Assembly (NCBI RefSeq): GCF_009932475.1
Contig: NZ_BJOV01000002.1
Location: 372,001-436,000 of the forward strand
DNA from: Gordonia spumicola
GTDB taxonomy: Bacteria > Actinomycetota > Actinomycetes > Mycobacteriales > Mycobacteriaceae
Direction of reading: 5' to 3'
Length of the DNA stretch: 64,000 nt
The notes below the pieces were generated by a model that made no database searches, was not told where the DNA came from, and was given only the letters and a program-made list of their open reading frames with translations. Made by a program: the position numbers and the translations under genes. Shown piece by piece: positions 37,355-46,211 of this stretch (the stretch's first letter is position 1; each line of letters starts with the position of its first letter).

Positions 37355-39577
37355 TCACGCGAACTCGTTCGCGACTTCGACCGTCGTCTGAGGCACGACG
37401 GGCCGACTGACGAGACGGTTCCGGCCGTCGCGCTTCGCCTGGTAGAGGGCCACGTCGGCCTGCCTGATGAGTTCGCCGATCCGCTCCAGACGAGAGCCCG
37501 TCTCATCGCCGGTCCGCGTCCACGCGAAGCCCGCCGACGCACTGGCGTGTGCGCGCGGCGGACCGTCGACGCTCACGGCCGCGACACGGTCCCGGATCGT
37601 CGAACAGCGGCCGAGGACCGTATCGAGTCGGTCGCCGACGACCACGACGCCGAACTCGTCACCGCCCACGCGCGCGGCCGTCTCCTCGGACGACTCCGAA
37701 TCGAGGACGGTGGACGCAACGGTGCGCAGCAGGTCGTCGCCCGCCAGGTGCCCGTGTTCGTCGTTGTACTCCTTGAATCGGTCGAGGTCGAGGAGCAGCA
37801 CGCCCACGTACTTCTCCTCCAGTCCGAACGCGTCGATCAGTGCCGTGTAGAAGACCCTCCGGTTCGGGAGGTTCGTGATCGGATCCCGTCGGCCCATCTG
37901 TTCGAGTTCGCGGGTCCGACGCCACAGCAGGAGCCTCGTCGACTCGGCCCGATCGGACATCTGGGCCATCACTCCGGTCATCAGCACCGCGACGACGATG
38001 TTGATGAACCGTCGATCCTCGAACCCGAACACGATGAGCTCGACGGCCGCCAGGCCGAGCACCATGAGCCACATCGCGGGTGCGAGCAGACGGTACCGGA
38101 TGTGCGTCAACGCCAGGTGCTGGACGATGACGACCGGCAGGAGGAACGGGACGACGACGGTGCCGGTCGGCACCTGCACCAAGCGCTCCCACATGAGACC
38201 GACGACGATGAGCCCGACAGCGCACAGATACACGATCTCGCCGACGCGCACGGAGCACCGTTTCGACGTGCCGACGAGTGCGAGCACCGTGGCAGGCACG
38301 ACGGCCAGCAGCATCGTCATCGTGATCTGATACGCCACACCCGGCTGCGGTCGCCCGATGATCACCTGAGCGACGTATCCGACGATGAAGGCCCCGAAGA
38401 TCCCCGCGATGAAGCTGCGCCGGATGGCCTGTCCTCGGCTGCGGTAGACGGCCGAGAATGCGGCGTCGCAGCCCCGTTTGTCGGCTGCCCACACCGCGTG
38501 CTCGTATCTGCTCGACAGCGCTCGAGCGTCGCGCGGCGGGGCCGGAGCTCCCGCCGCGATACCCGCCGTATCGGACCTCGTGGAGTCTCTGCCTGCGGCC
38601 TTCGCGGCGTACAGGGCACGGTCGGCGGCGTAGAGCAGCCTGCGCATCGAGTCGGAGTTCTTCTCGCGTTCGGCGAGGATCGCGAACCCGGCCGACGCGG
38701 TGCGACGGCGTACCCCGTCGTCGCCCACGGAGCCCACGGCGCCCGCGACGTCGGCACGAAGCTCCTCGGCGCGACGTCGCGCGACCGCGGGTGCGGTCTC
38801 CCGCCACACGACGGCGAACTCGTCACCCGACATGCGAGCCACGAACTCGTCGCCGCTCGACAACCGTTCGGCGACGAGTTGCAGGTACACGTCGCCCTCC
38901 ACATGACCGTGCGAGTCGTTGTACGACTTGAAGCCGTCGACGTCGATGATCGCCAGGCAGACGGGGCCCGTGTCGGCCGTCGCGGCGTCGAGGACCTCCT
39001 CCAAGTGACGTCGGTTCGGCAACCCGGTGAGCACGTCGGTGCGGGCCTGCGCGTCGAGCAGCCGCATCATCCGCCACGAGCGCCGGGCGTCCCGCTCGAC
39101 GATCAACGTGGCGGTCAAGACGATCACGCCGACGCTCGCACAGACGAGGACCGCGACGAGTCTCGGCGCGGAGAACGGCAGGGTGAGTTCGGCCGTCGAG
39201 AGCAGAATCGTTCCCACCACCAACGCGACGGCGGCATGCCGGAACGGCATTCTGACGACGACGAGGCTCAGCAGCACCGAGAACGGCACGAACATGACCA
39301 CTCGCGCCGTCTCGTTGAGGGCGAGCCAATTGTGGACGTAGTAGATCCACGCGACGTCGATCACGGTGGCCGCGATGAACCACCCGTTGCCCGTACCGCA
39401 TCGATCGGGGCGGTACGACATCCGACGCAACACGAACGTCGCCCCGACGAGGGCGATCACAATCGGGATCATCCACCGGTCGCGCGTGTGCGCGGCGTGC
39501 CCGGCGAAGGCCGCGGCGATGATCGCATCGAGCACCAGTACCCCGTACGCCAGTTCACGGCGGACCTTGTAGCCCAT
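37355..39577 (-). CDS. Membrane protein with two tandem TM-GGDEF modules
   Basis: 740 aa from ATG 39577; the frame extends further upstream but enters the IS element. Module 1: about 6 helices then GGDEF (about 190-370) with the signature SGDEF. Module 2: about 6 helices (about 405-570) then GGDEF (about 580-720) with canonical GGDEF and NDEHGHLAGDDLL. The layout suggests internal duplication giving an intramolecular cyclase dimer. The IS1380-type element ends 64 bp upstream of this start, so the native promoter has probably been displaced. Confidence 0.85.
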   Translation of the reverse strand: MGYKVRRELAYGVLVLDAIIAAAFAGHAAHTRDRWMIPIVIALVGATFVLRRMSYRPDRCGTGNGWFIAATVIDVAWIYYVHNWLALNETARVVMFVPFSVLLSLVVVRMPFRHAAVALVVGTILLSTAELTLPFSAPRLVAVLVCASVGVIVLTATLIVERDARRSWRMMRLLDAQARTDVLTGLPNRRHLEEVLDAATADTGPVCLAIIDVDGFKSYNDSHGHVEGDVYLQLVAERLSSGDEFVARMSGDEFAVVWRETAPAVARRRAEELRADVAGAVGSVGDDGVRRRTASAGFAILAEREKNSDSMRRLLYAADRALYAAKAAGRDSTRSDTAGIAAGAPAPPRDARALSSRYEHAVWAADKRGCDAAFSAVYRSRGQAIRRSFIAGIFGAFIVGYVAQVIIGRPQPGVAYQITMTMLLAVVPATVLALVGTSKRCSVRVGEIVYLCAVGLIVVGLMWERLVQVPTGTVVVPFLLPVVIVQHLALTHIRYRLLAPAMWLMVLGLAAVELIVFGFEDRRFINIVVAVLMTGVMAQMSDRAESTRLLLWRRTRELEQMGRRDPITNLPNRRVFYTALIDAFGLEEKYVGVLLLDLDRFKEYNDEHGHLAGDDLLRTVASTVLDSESSEETAARVGGDEFGVVVVGDRLDTVLGRCSTIRDRVAAVSVDGPPRAHASASAGFAWTRTGDETGSRLERIGELIRQADVALYQAKRDGRNRLVSRPVVPQTTVEVANEFA

Positions 39578-39687
39578 CTCCGCAAACGACGAACGGAACA
39601 GTCGTTCGTCTCCATTCGTACCGATCGGGCAGCCTCCTAGCCTGGTTCTTTCATCGGTGAATTCGACTCGCCGACCCTGATGCATGA

Positions 39688-39760
39688 AGAAAGGTGCTCT
39701 CACCTGCGATAATCGTTCTTGCGACAGTCCGATTACGTCAGAGCGAGGGAGCACCTTTCT
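39688..39760 (+). promoter_or_regulatory. Inverted repeat that can sequester the transposase RBS
   Basis: Perfect 12-bp arms AGAAAGGTGCTC (39688-39699) and GAGCACCTTTCT (39749-39760). The 3' arm carries or abuts the GGGAG ribosome-binding sequence and ends one base before the GTG start at 39762. Transcripts entering from outside would fold this arm into a stem. A transcript starting between the arms would not. That is the protection scheme known from other insertion sequences. Confidence 0.65.
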
Positions 39761-39761
39761 G

Positions 39762-41153
39762 GTGAGTAACTCTACCGTGTTCTACCCACACATCCGCGCC
39801 ACCGGCGACGGCGAGAACCTCGTGTCCCACGCCGGAACCATCCTGTTGACCCGAACAGTCGAGGTCAGCGGCCTCGCGGCCGAGTTGTCGACCGCACTCG
39901 CGCCGTGGCGCACGCCCTCCGCAGTCCATGATCCGGGCAAGATCATCGCCGACCTCGCCGTCGCACTGGTCGCCGGCGGCGACTGCCTCGCCGACATCGC
40001 CACCATCCGCGAACAACCCGACACGTTCGGCCACGTCGCCTCCGACCCGACCGTCTCCCGCCTGATCTCAACGCTGGCCGCCTCGCCGGTCCAGGCGTTG
40101 TCGGCGATCGCTGCGGCTCGAGCAGCGACCCGGGCACGGGTGTGGGCGTTGGCCGGTCCTGCTGCTCCGAACCACGGGATTTCGGCGAAGAACCCACTGG
40201 TCATCGACCTCGACGCAACCCTGGTCACCGCACACTCGGACAAGCAGTCAGCGGCGGGAAACTACAAGGGCGGCTACGGTTTTCATCCGATGACCGCGTT
40301 CATCGACCACGGGCCCGGCGCGACCGGAGAAGCCGGAACGATCCTGCTACGACCAGGCAATGCCGGATCGAACACCGCCACCGACCACATCACCACCACC
40401 CAGCAGTCGTTGGCGCAGATCCCCGACCTACCACCGCGTCCCGGCCGCAAGATCCTGATCCGTACCGACTCGGCCGGCGCCACTCACGACTTCCTCGACT
40501 ACCTGCACAAACAGCGAGTCTCGTACTCGGTCGGATTCGGTCTCGATGCCCGGTTGGGTGAGATCATCGACCGACTCCCGAAGAAGGCATGGACTCCGGC
40601 CTACAACAGCGACCGCGAGCAGCGAGACGGCGCCGACGTCGCCGAGTTGACCGGAGTGATCGACCTGTCGGGGTGGCCGCCGGGGATGCGGGTGATCGTG
40701 CGGCGGGAGAAACCCCATCCCGGTGCACAGCTGCGGATCACTGACCGCAACGGGTGGCGATTGACCGCGTTCGCCACGAATACCACGCGCGGGCAGCTGG
40801 CTGATCTGGAACTACGGCACCGCCGACGCGCCCGGTGCGAGGATCGGATCCGGCAGGGCAAAGACTGCGGGCTGTTGAACCTTCCGTTGTTCTCGTTCGC
40901 GCAGAACCAGGTGTGGACCTCGATCGTAGCGTTGGCGATCGATCTGAACGCGTGGATGCAGATGCTGGCGTTGACCAGCACTGATGCCCGCACGTGGGAG
41001 TTGAAGACATTGCGTCTTCGGTTGTTCGCGATCGCGGCTCGGATCGCTCGGCACGCCCGTCAGCGACGGCTGCGGTTCGATGCCCGTGCCAAGTACACCG
41101 GTCTGCTGATCGCCGGGCTCGATCGTCTCGACGGCTACCCGAACAGCACGTGA
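39762..41153 (+). CDS. IS1380-family transposase
   Basis: 463 aa from GTG 39762; an in-frame ATG at 39684 would place the first 26 codons across the hairpin and is less likely. DDE catalytic residues: first Asp in VIDLDATLV, second in LIRTDSAGATHDFL, and a Glu in RCEDRIRQGKD. The sequences KGGYGFHPM and LLRPGNAGSNTA are typical of the family. Confidence 0.92.
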   Translation: MSNSTVFYPHIRATGDGENLVSHAGTILLTRTVEVSGLAAELSTALAPWRTPSAVHDPGKIIADLAVALVAGGDCLADIATIREQPDTFGHVASDPTVSRLISTLAASPVQALSAIAAARAATRARVWALAGPAAPNHGISAKNPLVIDLDATLVTAHSDKQSAAGNYKGGYGFHPMTAFIDHGPGATGEAGTILLRPGNAGSNTATDHITTTQQSLAQIPDLPPRPGRKILIRTDSAGATHDFLDYLHKQRVSYSVGFGLDARLGEIIDRLPKKAWTPAYNSDREQRDGADVAELTGVIDLSGWPPGMRVIVRREKPHPGAQLRITDRNGWRLTAFATNTTRGQLADLELRHRRRARCEDRIRQGKDCGLLNLPLFSFAQNQVWTSIVALAIDLNAWMQMLALTSTDARTWELKTLRLRLFAIAARIARHARQRRLRFDARAKYTGLLIAGLDRLDGYPNST

Positions 41154-41335
41154 CCAGCGTGTCCTGACGTATCCGAACGACCTGAAAGACACCCTCCGGG
41201 CCCGTGAAACCCGGCCGTGATCCGGCGGCAACCGGCCAGCCTGTCGTACCCGAACCGCAAAATCAGCCCTGCCGCAATCAATCCGAACCGCTCAGGCAGG
41301 GATAGGCACCGGATGAAAGATCGAGGCTAGTGCAG

Positions 41336-42331
41336 TCAACCCCGATCGTCCGCGCCTCGCATCCCGGTGGCCGCGATCGGCGAGAACGACAATCCGGACT
41401 CGACGGACCGGACACGGGTCAAAGCCCCACCGATACCTTCTCGCAATTCCCGGGCAACCGTCCAGCCCAAGCTCGCAAGGCGGCTCGCATCAAGCCGAAC
41501 GTGGCACGACTCGTCGGCCCGAGACGGGTCCCAGGCCGTGCGGCCGGCGAACTCGACGCCCATCGACACCATCGTCGCTATCTCGGCCGTCGTGTACGAC
41601 CGGCCGGACCCGATGTTGACGGGTTGACCGCCGTCGTAGTGGAACAGCAGAAACACCAGCGCATCAGCGAGGTCGTCGACGTGCAGGAGGTCGTGGGCGA
41701 GAGTTCCTGCGCCGGGGTTGACGACCCTGTCGAGCCCGTCGCGGGCGGCCTCGAGGTAGCGACGGGTGAGGGTGAAGACCAGGTCGTCCGCCCAGACGCC
41801 GTCGTCGGTCGATCCGTACACCTCGGACGGCACGGCCGCCGTCCAGTCGAGGCCATGCTGTTCGCGGACTGCCTGGACTGCGGTGAGTCCGGCGGCCGAG
41901 CACACCGCGGGCACTTCGTCGCCGATGGCCGGCGGACCGCAGAGGAGGTCGGACTCCTTCGCCGGCTGCGCCACGTACCGCGGGTAGCTCGCCGAGCTGC
42001 CGAGGTAGACGAGGCGTCGGACGCCGTGTTCGACGGCCGCGTCGAACACGTTGGCCTGACGTCGTAGGCAGTCCGAGAGCACAGCGGACCGGTCGGCGTC
42101 GTCGACGGCAGTCGACGACAGCGGCGCGAGGATCACGGCGGCGGGCCGGTGTTCGGCGAAGACGCGCCGCACCGCGTCCCGATCGCACAGGTCGATGCCG
42201 AGGCCGACCTGGTCGATCGTGTCCCAGCCCTCTCGCTCCAGCCGCCGCGCGACGGCCAGCCCGACGGCGGTGGTCCGGTTCGGGACCACCGCGACAGTGG
42301 ACGTCGGACTCGGATGTGGGCGGCCGGTCAT
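41336..42331 (-). CDS. GDP-L-fucose-synthase-like SDR protein lacking the Tyr/Lys catalytic pair
   Basis: 331 aa. The N-terminal Rossmann region is shortened (TVAVVPNRTTAVGLAVARRL, no clean GxxGxxG). The middle (ANVFDAAVEHGVRRLVYLGS then SCSYP-like SASYP) and the C-terminal half (EVYGSTDD, HDLLHVDDLADALVFLL, VNIGSG) follow GDP-fucose synthase. Where fucose synthases have YAIAK, this protein reads PAVCS, so catalytic Tyr and Lys are absent. It is probably not an active epimerase-reductase; a binding or regulatory role is possible. Upstream of the IS in the same operon direction as the phosphoglycosyl transferase. Confidence 0.7.
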   Translation of the reverse strand: MTGRPHPSPTSTVAVVPNRTTAVGLAVARRLEREGWDTIDQVGLGIDLCDRDAVRRVFAEHRPAAVILAPLSSTAVDDADRSAVLSDCLRRQANVFDAAVEHGVRRLVYLGSSASYPRYVAQPAKESDLLCGPPAIGDEVPAVCSAAGLTAVQAVREQHGLDWTAAVPSEVYGSTDDGVWADDLVFTLTRRYLEAARDGLDRVVNPGAGTLAHDLLHVDDLADALVFLLFHYDGGQPVNIGSGRSYTTAEIATMVSMGVEFAGRTAWDPSRADESCHVRLDASRLASLGWTVARELREGIGGALTRVRSVESGLSFSPIAATGMRGADDRG

Positions 42332-42364
42332 AGTCGAGTCTCCTTGAGGCGAATGGACGGGGGG

Positions 42365-43876
42365 TCAGTAGGCGCCGTCGGCGCGCGCCACGGCGCGGAC
42401 CGTCCGGAAGAGGATCCCGAGGTCGCCCGCGAGCGACCAGTTCTCCACGTACGTGAGGTCCAGGTGCACCGATCGGCTCCAGCTGAGGTCGCTGCGCCCC
42501 GACACCTGCCACAGACCGGTCATCCCGGGGAGCACCAGCATCCGCTTGGTGACGAGGTCGTCGTACTCGGCGACTTCGGCGGGCAGCGGCGGGCGCGGAC
42601 CGACCAGGCTCATGGAGCCGCCGACGACGTTGAAGAGCTGTGGCAGCTCGTCGAGGCTGAACCGCCGCATGAGACGTCCGACCCTGGTGACGCGCGGATC
42701 GTCCTCGATCTTGAAGAGCACGCCGTTGCCGGTCTGCTGGTCGGCGAGGGCGTCGCGCATGCGATCGGCGTCGACGATCATCGAGCGGAACTTCCACATC
42801 TTGAACCGTCGGTTGTCCAGGCCCACACGCTCGGCACGGTAGAAGACCGGTCCGCCGTCGCCGAGCTTCACCGCGAGTGCGCAGCCGATCAGGACCGGCG
42901 AGATGAGGGCGACGATGAGGATCGACAGGACGACGTCGAACACCCGCTTGGCCGACGAGCGGGCCCTCCCGTACCTCGGGTGGTCGAGGTGGAGCATCGG
43001 CAGCCCCGCGTGTTCACGCATCGAGACTCGCGTCCCGAAGTCGGCGAGCTGACCCGCCGCGATCATGACGAGGATGTTCATGGATGCGAAACGCCAGCTC
43101 AGCTCGCGCATCGCGGCGTGGTCGTACATGTCGACCGAGGTGAGGACCACGGCGTCGGGCTGCATGGTCTCGACGGCCGACGTGCCCGAGCGCAGATCGC
43201 CGCAGACGGGGATCTCGTGGTCGCCGACGATTAGCGGGCCGTGTTCGAGGGTGGTTCCGGGCAGACATGCGCCGACCACCCGGTACCCGAGTCCGGGGTT
43301 GTCGTTGACGAACTCGATCAACGTCACGACCGACGACGCCTCGCCCGCCACGAGGATGCTGGTGGCTCGGCGACCCGATCTGCGGCCGATCTCGTCGACC
43401 AGGTTGGCCGCCCACCTGGCGCCGAGGGTCAGGACCAGCCCGACGCCCGCGAGCACCATCCAGAAGTACTTCATGTGACTGATCTCGAAGAGCATGTCGC
43501 ACATGCCGACCACGGCCAGCACGGATGCGAGGGCTCCGGTCACGCGGACGTACTCGCGGCGACCCGATCCGAGGATCTCCAGGTGGTCCGACCGGGTGGC
43601 GCGCAGCGCGAGCTTCCACGCGATCGCGATGAACGCGAGGGCCCCGACGAGTGCGGACAGCCGTCCGCCGACGACCGGAGGAAACGGCGCGATCAGCTGG
43701 GTCAGGGCGATCGACACGACGACGACCGTCCAGTCGCCCCACCGGACGCGTGCCTGATGCCTGCGCTGCCACGGGGTGCTCGACTCGGTGAACCCGCCGA
43801 CGACGGGCGACGACACGGCGCGTTTGCCGACGTCCGCGCGTCCGCTTCGGTCCGTGTCCCGGAGTACTCGCACCAC
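42365..43876 (-). CDS. Polyprenyl-phosphate sugar phosphotransferase (WcaJ/WbaP/GumD-type)
   Basis: 503 aa from GTG 43876 with RBS AAGGGAG. About five N-terminal helices and a CoA-binding-like domain are followed by the bacterial sugar transferase domain (about 315-503). That domain has KRVFDVVLS, VFYRAERVG, KFRSM, the DELPQLFNV catalytic Asp-Glu pair, LVGPRP and LPGMTGLWQVSGR. It starts repeat-unit synthesis by putting a sugar-1-phosphate (often glucose) on undecaprenyl phosphate. It therefore begins the pathway completed by the glycosyltransferases, Wzx, Wzz and Wzy of the 14.7-24.6 kb block. Confidence 0.92.
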   Translation of the reverse strand: MVRVLRDTDRSGRADVGKRAVSSPVVGGFTESSTPWQRRHQARVRWGDWTVVVVSIALTQLIAPFPPVVGGRLSALVGALAFIAIAWKLALRATRSDHLEILGSGRREYVRVTGALASVLAVVGMCDMLFEISHMKYFWMVLAGVGLVLTLGARWAANLVDEIGRRSGRRATSILVAGEASSVVTLIEFVNDNPGLGYRVVGACLPGTTLEHGPLIVGDHEIPVCGDLRSGTSAVETMQPDAVVLTSVDMYDHAAMRELSWRFASMNILVMIAAGQLADFGTRVSMREHAGLPMLHLDHPRYGRARSSAKRVFDVVLSILIVALISPVLIGCALAVKLGDGGPVFYRAERVGLDNRRFKMWKFRSMIVDADRMRDALADQQTGNGVLFKIEDDPRVTRVGRLMRRFSLDELPQLFNVVGGSMSLVGPRPPLPAEVAEYDDLVTKRMLVLPGMTGLWQVSGRSDLSWSRSVHLDLTYVENWSLAGDLGILFRTVRAVARADGAY

Positions 43877-43990
43877 CGCACAGCTCCCTTGGTCTCGAGT
43901 CGAGATGTTTCGACACCAAGGAGTATTAGCCCACCGATTGCAAACCGGAAACGCGGCTGAACAGAAACACATGGACCCCATAACGTTTCG

Positions 43991-44026
43991 ATGCGTAACG
44001 CATTCGTACGCCGTAACGCGCGGCGT
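43991..44026. promoter_or_regulatory. Palindromic sites upstream of the phosphoglycosyl transferase gene
   Basis: Two adjacent dyads about 115-150 bp upstream of GTG 43876: ATGCGT-A-ACGCAT (43991-44003) and ACGCCG-TAACGCG-CGGCGT (44008-44026). A third related TAACG lies at 43981. The repeated (C/G)TAACG element suggests a regulator-binding array for the first step of polysaccharide synthesis. Confidence 0.45.
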
Positions 44027-44650
44027 CACATCTCGCATCGCGCATCCCGGACGGGGCCGTGATCGCCGCCCATCGTCCATCGGGCCGACCGAGATTGGCC
44101 GATCGAGTCCGGTGAGCGGGGGCGGACGATGACTATGTCCGCGGGCCTGGTCGTCGACACGCTCACCTCCAGTTCCTGGGATTGAGCCGTTGACATGCTC
44201 GGATCCGCAGACCACCGATCATGACGTGAACTCCCACATCGAGTCCTCGCGAAAGAACGGTGATGGGAATCGCCCAGTCGTGCCTCACGAGGAACGACGC
44301 GTCCGGCCCGATCCGAGGAAAAGCCGGTGCATGACCCGATCGACCAACCGCTCGTTCCCCGGCTCCGTCACGGTTCACCTCGCATGGACGCTCGCTCGCC
44401 GTCGATGCCTCCTCCACCGAGCAGAATCGCAGCCGAAGCAACAGGGTTCTGAGCGGTCATTTATCGCCATTTCGACACACGCTTGCTCGCGACCTGCGGG
44501 CGGCGAACGCCGTCAAGTTCCACGCCACGATCATGGAGTGGCGCAACGACCACATCGCGCATCGGTTGCCGACCACGTTCGAGGCTGTGCGCGTGTTCGC
44601 CGATCAATTGGACGACGAACCCGCAACGGTGGACTCGATTCACGCCGACG
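44027..44650. other. Region without an intact gene; transition to decayed DNA
   Basis: No complete gene is convincing here. A short open stretch around 44490-44690 (RNDHIAHRLPTTFEAVRVFADQLDDEP) reads like a fragment of a degraded coding sequence. The base composition is slightly lower in GC than the sugar operon. This is where chromosomal polysaccharide genes give way to foreign or decaying sequence. Confidence 0.4.
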
Positions 44651-45329
44651 TCACCACGTCACTGGCCGCCCTGTGCATTCACCGCTTGAGGCGGAGTTCC
44701 GCGAGCACGTCTCGACCCTTCGCAACGCCCCGTGGGATAGTACCTCGCGCCGATCGGTACCCACATCGTGAAGCTGCTGCCACCTGCCGGACCGATACGA
44801 GAGCCATGGCTCGCTGACAAACGTCCATCCGAGGCCGTGGGTGTGGGACCGGCCAGCCTCGTCGGGCTCGAGGCGGATCTCCTCGTCCTCGTCCGCCCGG
44901 TGCAACACCGCGACGTTGCCGCTCCAGGTCACCGTCTCCTCAGCCGTGGGCCAGCACGGCCTCAAGCGTCTCCCGGTCCACGATCGGCGTATCCCAGCCG
45001 TTCCAGGCACGTAGAAATCCCCGCAGCGGTACTCGACGTCGGGCGCCCAGTCGCCGCGGAACGTGAACGGCGGCACGCCGGCCGAAATCACCCGCTGCAG
45101 CTCGAACCCCGCCTCGAGGAGGTACAGGCCCTCGGTATCGACGGGCTACCGCTCATCGTTGACGATCGCAACGGCGCCGTCCCAGGCGAACGTCGCTCCA
45201 GCGGCTTCCGCGACCTCAGCGAGGACCTCAGCGGTGACGATGGGGATCGCCCAGCCGTCCCACGGATCGGAGAACCGAACGGCGATGTAAGGTCCGGCCG
45301 GAGCCGACGAGGGTGAACTGAAGGGTCAT
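44651..45329 (-). pseudogene. Decayed gene with two related domains, several lesions
   Basis: Starting at ATG 45329 (MTLQFTLVGSG), the minus strand encodes pieces in shifting frames. The first piece is DPWDGWAIPIVTAEVLAEVA followed by GATFAWDGAVAIVNDER and an amber codon near 45150. The frame then continues as PVDTEGLYLLEAGFELQRV and GDWAPDVEYRCGDFYVP. A frame change gives NGWDTPIVDRETLEAVLAHG, and another gives EETVTWSGNVAVLHRADED. The GW-x-x-PIV...L followed by W-G-x-VAV pattern occurs twice, so the ancestral protein had two copies of one small domain. At least two frameshifts and one nonsense codon are needed. Family unknown. Confidence 0.6.
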
Positions 45330-45390
45330 GCCGACCAGCGTAGGCGGCGGGTCCGTCACTGATCGGCACCGCAGTCGGTACGGTGCTCAT

Positions 45391-46164
45391 GTGGCGAATG
45401 TGCTGGACCTTGAGACCTGGCTGCGCGAGCAGTGCGCTGAGTACCGATTCGAAGTCGGCGGCGTCTATCAGGTTGACGGAACCCACTCCTACCCGCTCGT
45501 CGCGGACAGCGCCGAGGACCTTCGTGCGCAGCTCGACGCCGGCGGCCACCTGCTTCCACTCCCCAAGGAGTCGGCCGCGCTAGCGAACGTCCTCGAGGTC
45601 AGTATCGTCGAGTTCCTGCAGCACCGGATCAAGAACCTCGGCGACCGTGCGGGCGAAAATCAGGGAACGGAACGCGGCTACCCCGACCTGGAGATCTTCG
45701 GTGAGGTCTTCGGCGGCGGGTTCCATGCCGTGGACATCAAGGCCGCTCGACGCGCGATGAGCACCAAGGGCCACGCGCTCAACTCCACGCAGAGCGCCAT
45801 CACGCTCTACACCGGGAACACCTACTTCAGGCACTCCAACCTCAAATACCCAGGCACCTTGCGTCCGTTCGAGGAGTACAAGTCCCACCTCGACATCCTC
45901 CTGATCTACACACTCGACCTCGACAGCCGAGAGCGCGTCCGCGATCTCGAGCTGATCGTTCAGCAGCCATGGAAGATCGCGAGCCGGCAACGATCGTCGA
46001 CGACACGCGAGTACATCGGCGCGGTGAAGAACATCGACGCCCTCCGAAGCGGGAACGGTGCGTTCGAGACCGAGGAAGAGTTCTACAAGTACTGGCGGGC
46101 GTTCAAGTTCAACATCGCGCCGATCACCGTCAAGCTGCTCGAGAAGGGCGCGAAGGCGGACTGA
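45391..46164 (+). CDS. Type II restriction endonuclease, EcoRV family
   Basis: 257 aa from GTG 45391 (EcoRV is 245 aa). From memory of EcoRV, the match runs most of the length: an early GGVYQVDGTHSYPL block; the PD-(D/E)xK centre GYPDLEIF...AVDIKAAR (D99, D115, K117, matching Asp74, Asp90 and Lys92 of EcoRV); NLKYPGTLRPFEEYKSH, like VYPFDQYIAH; WKIAS, like WVIAG; and FETEEEFYKYWRAF, like FDSEDEFLDYWRNY. It cuts DNA that lacks protection by the methyltransferase 47 bp downstream. The site is not certain to be GATATC because the partner methyltransferase is a cytosine-C5 enzyme. Confidence 0.85.
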   Translation: MANVLDLETWLREQCAEYRFEVGGVYQVDGTHSYPLVADSAEDLRAQLDAGGHLLPLPKESAALANVLEVSIVEFLQHRIKNLGDRAGENQGTERGYPDLEIFGEVFGGGFHAVDIKAARRAMSTKGHALNSTQSAITLYTGNTYFRHSNLKYPGTLRPFEEYKSHLDILLIYTLDLDSRERVRDLELIVQQPWKIASRQRSSTTREYIGAVKNIDALRSGNGAFETEEEFYKYWRAFKFNIAPITVKLLEKGAKAD

Positions 46165-46211
46165 CCTGCGCAGTCCGTTCAATCGTCAGTGGCTCGTGCC
46201 ATGCTTACACC

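Larger units (their letters stand above)
39641..41326. mobile_element. IS1380-family insertion sequence, apparently complete
   Basis: 1686 bp bounded by imperfect inverted repeats: left CCTGGTTCTTTCATCGGTG (39641-39659), right end read inward CCTCGATCTTTCATCCGGTG. A 4-bp direct repeat CTAG flanks it (39637-39640 and 41327-41330), the target-site duplication expected for IS1380 elements. One intact transposase inside. Intact ends and duplication imply recent insertion, between the tandem GGDEF gene and the epimerase-like gene. Confidence 0.9.

Noticed and set aside
44768..45316. Plus-strand protein of 182 codons in the decayed region
   Set aside because: It is antisense to the reconstructed two-domain pseudogene, whose repeated pattern gives better coding evidence.
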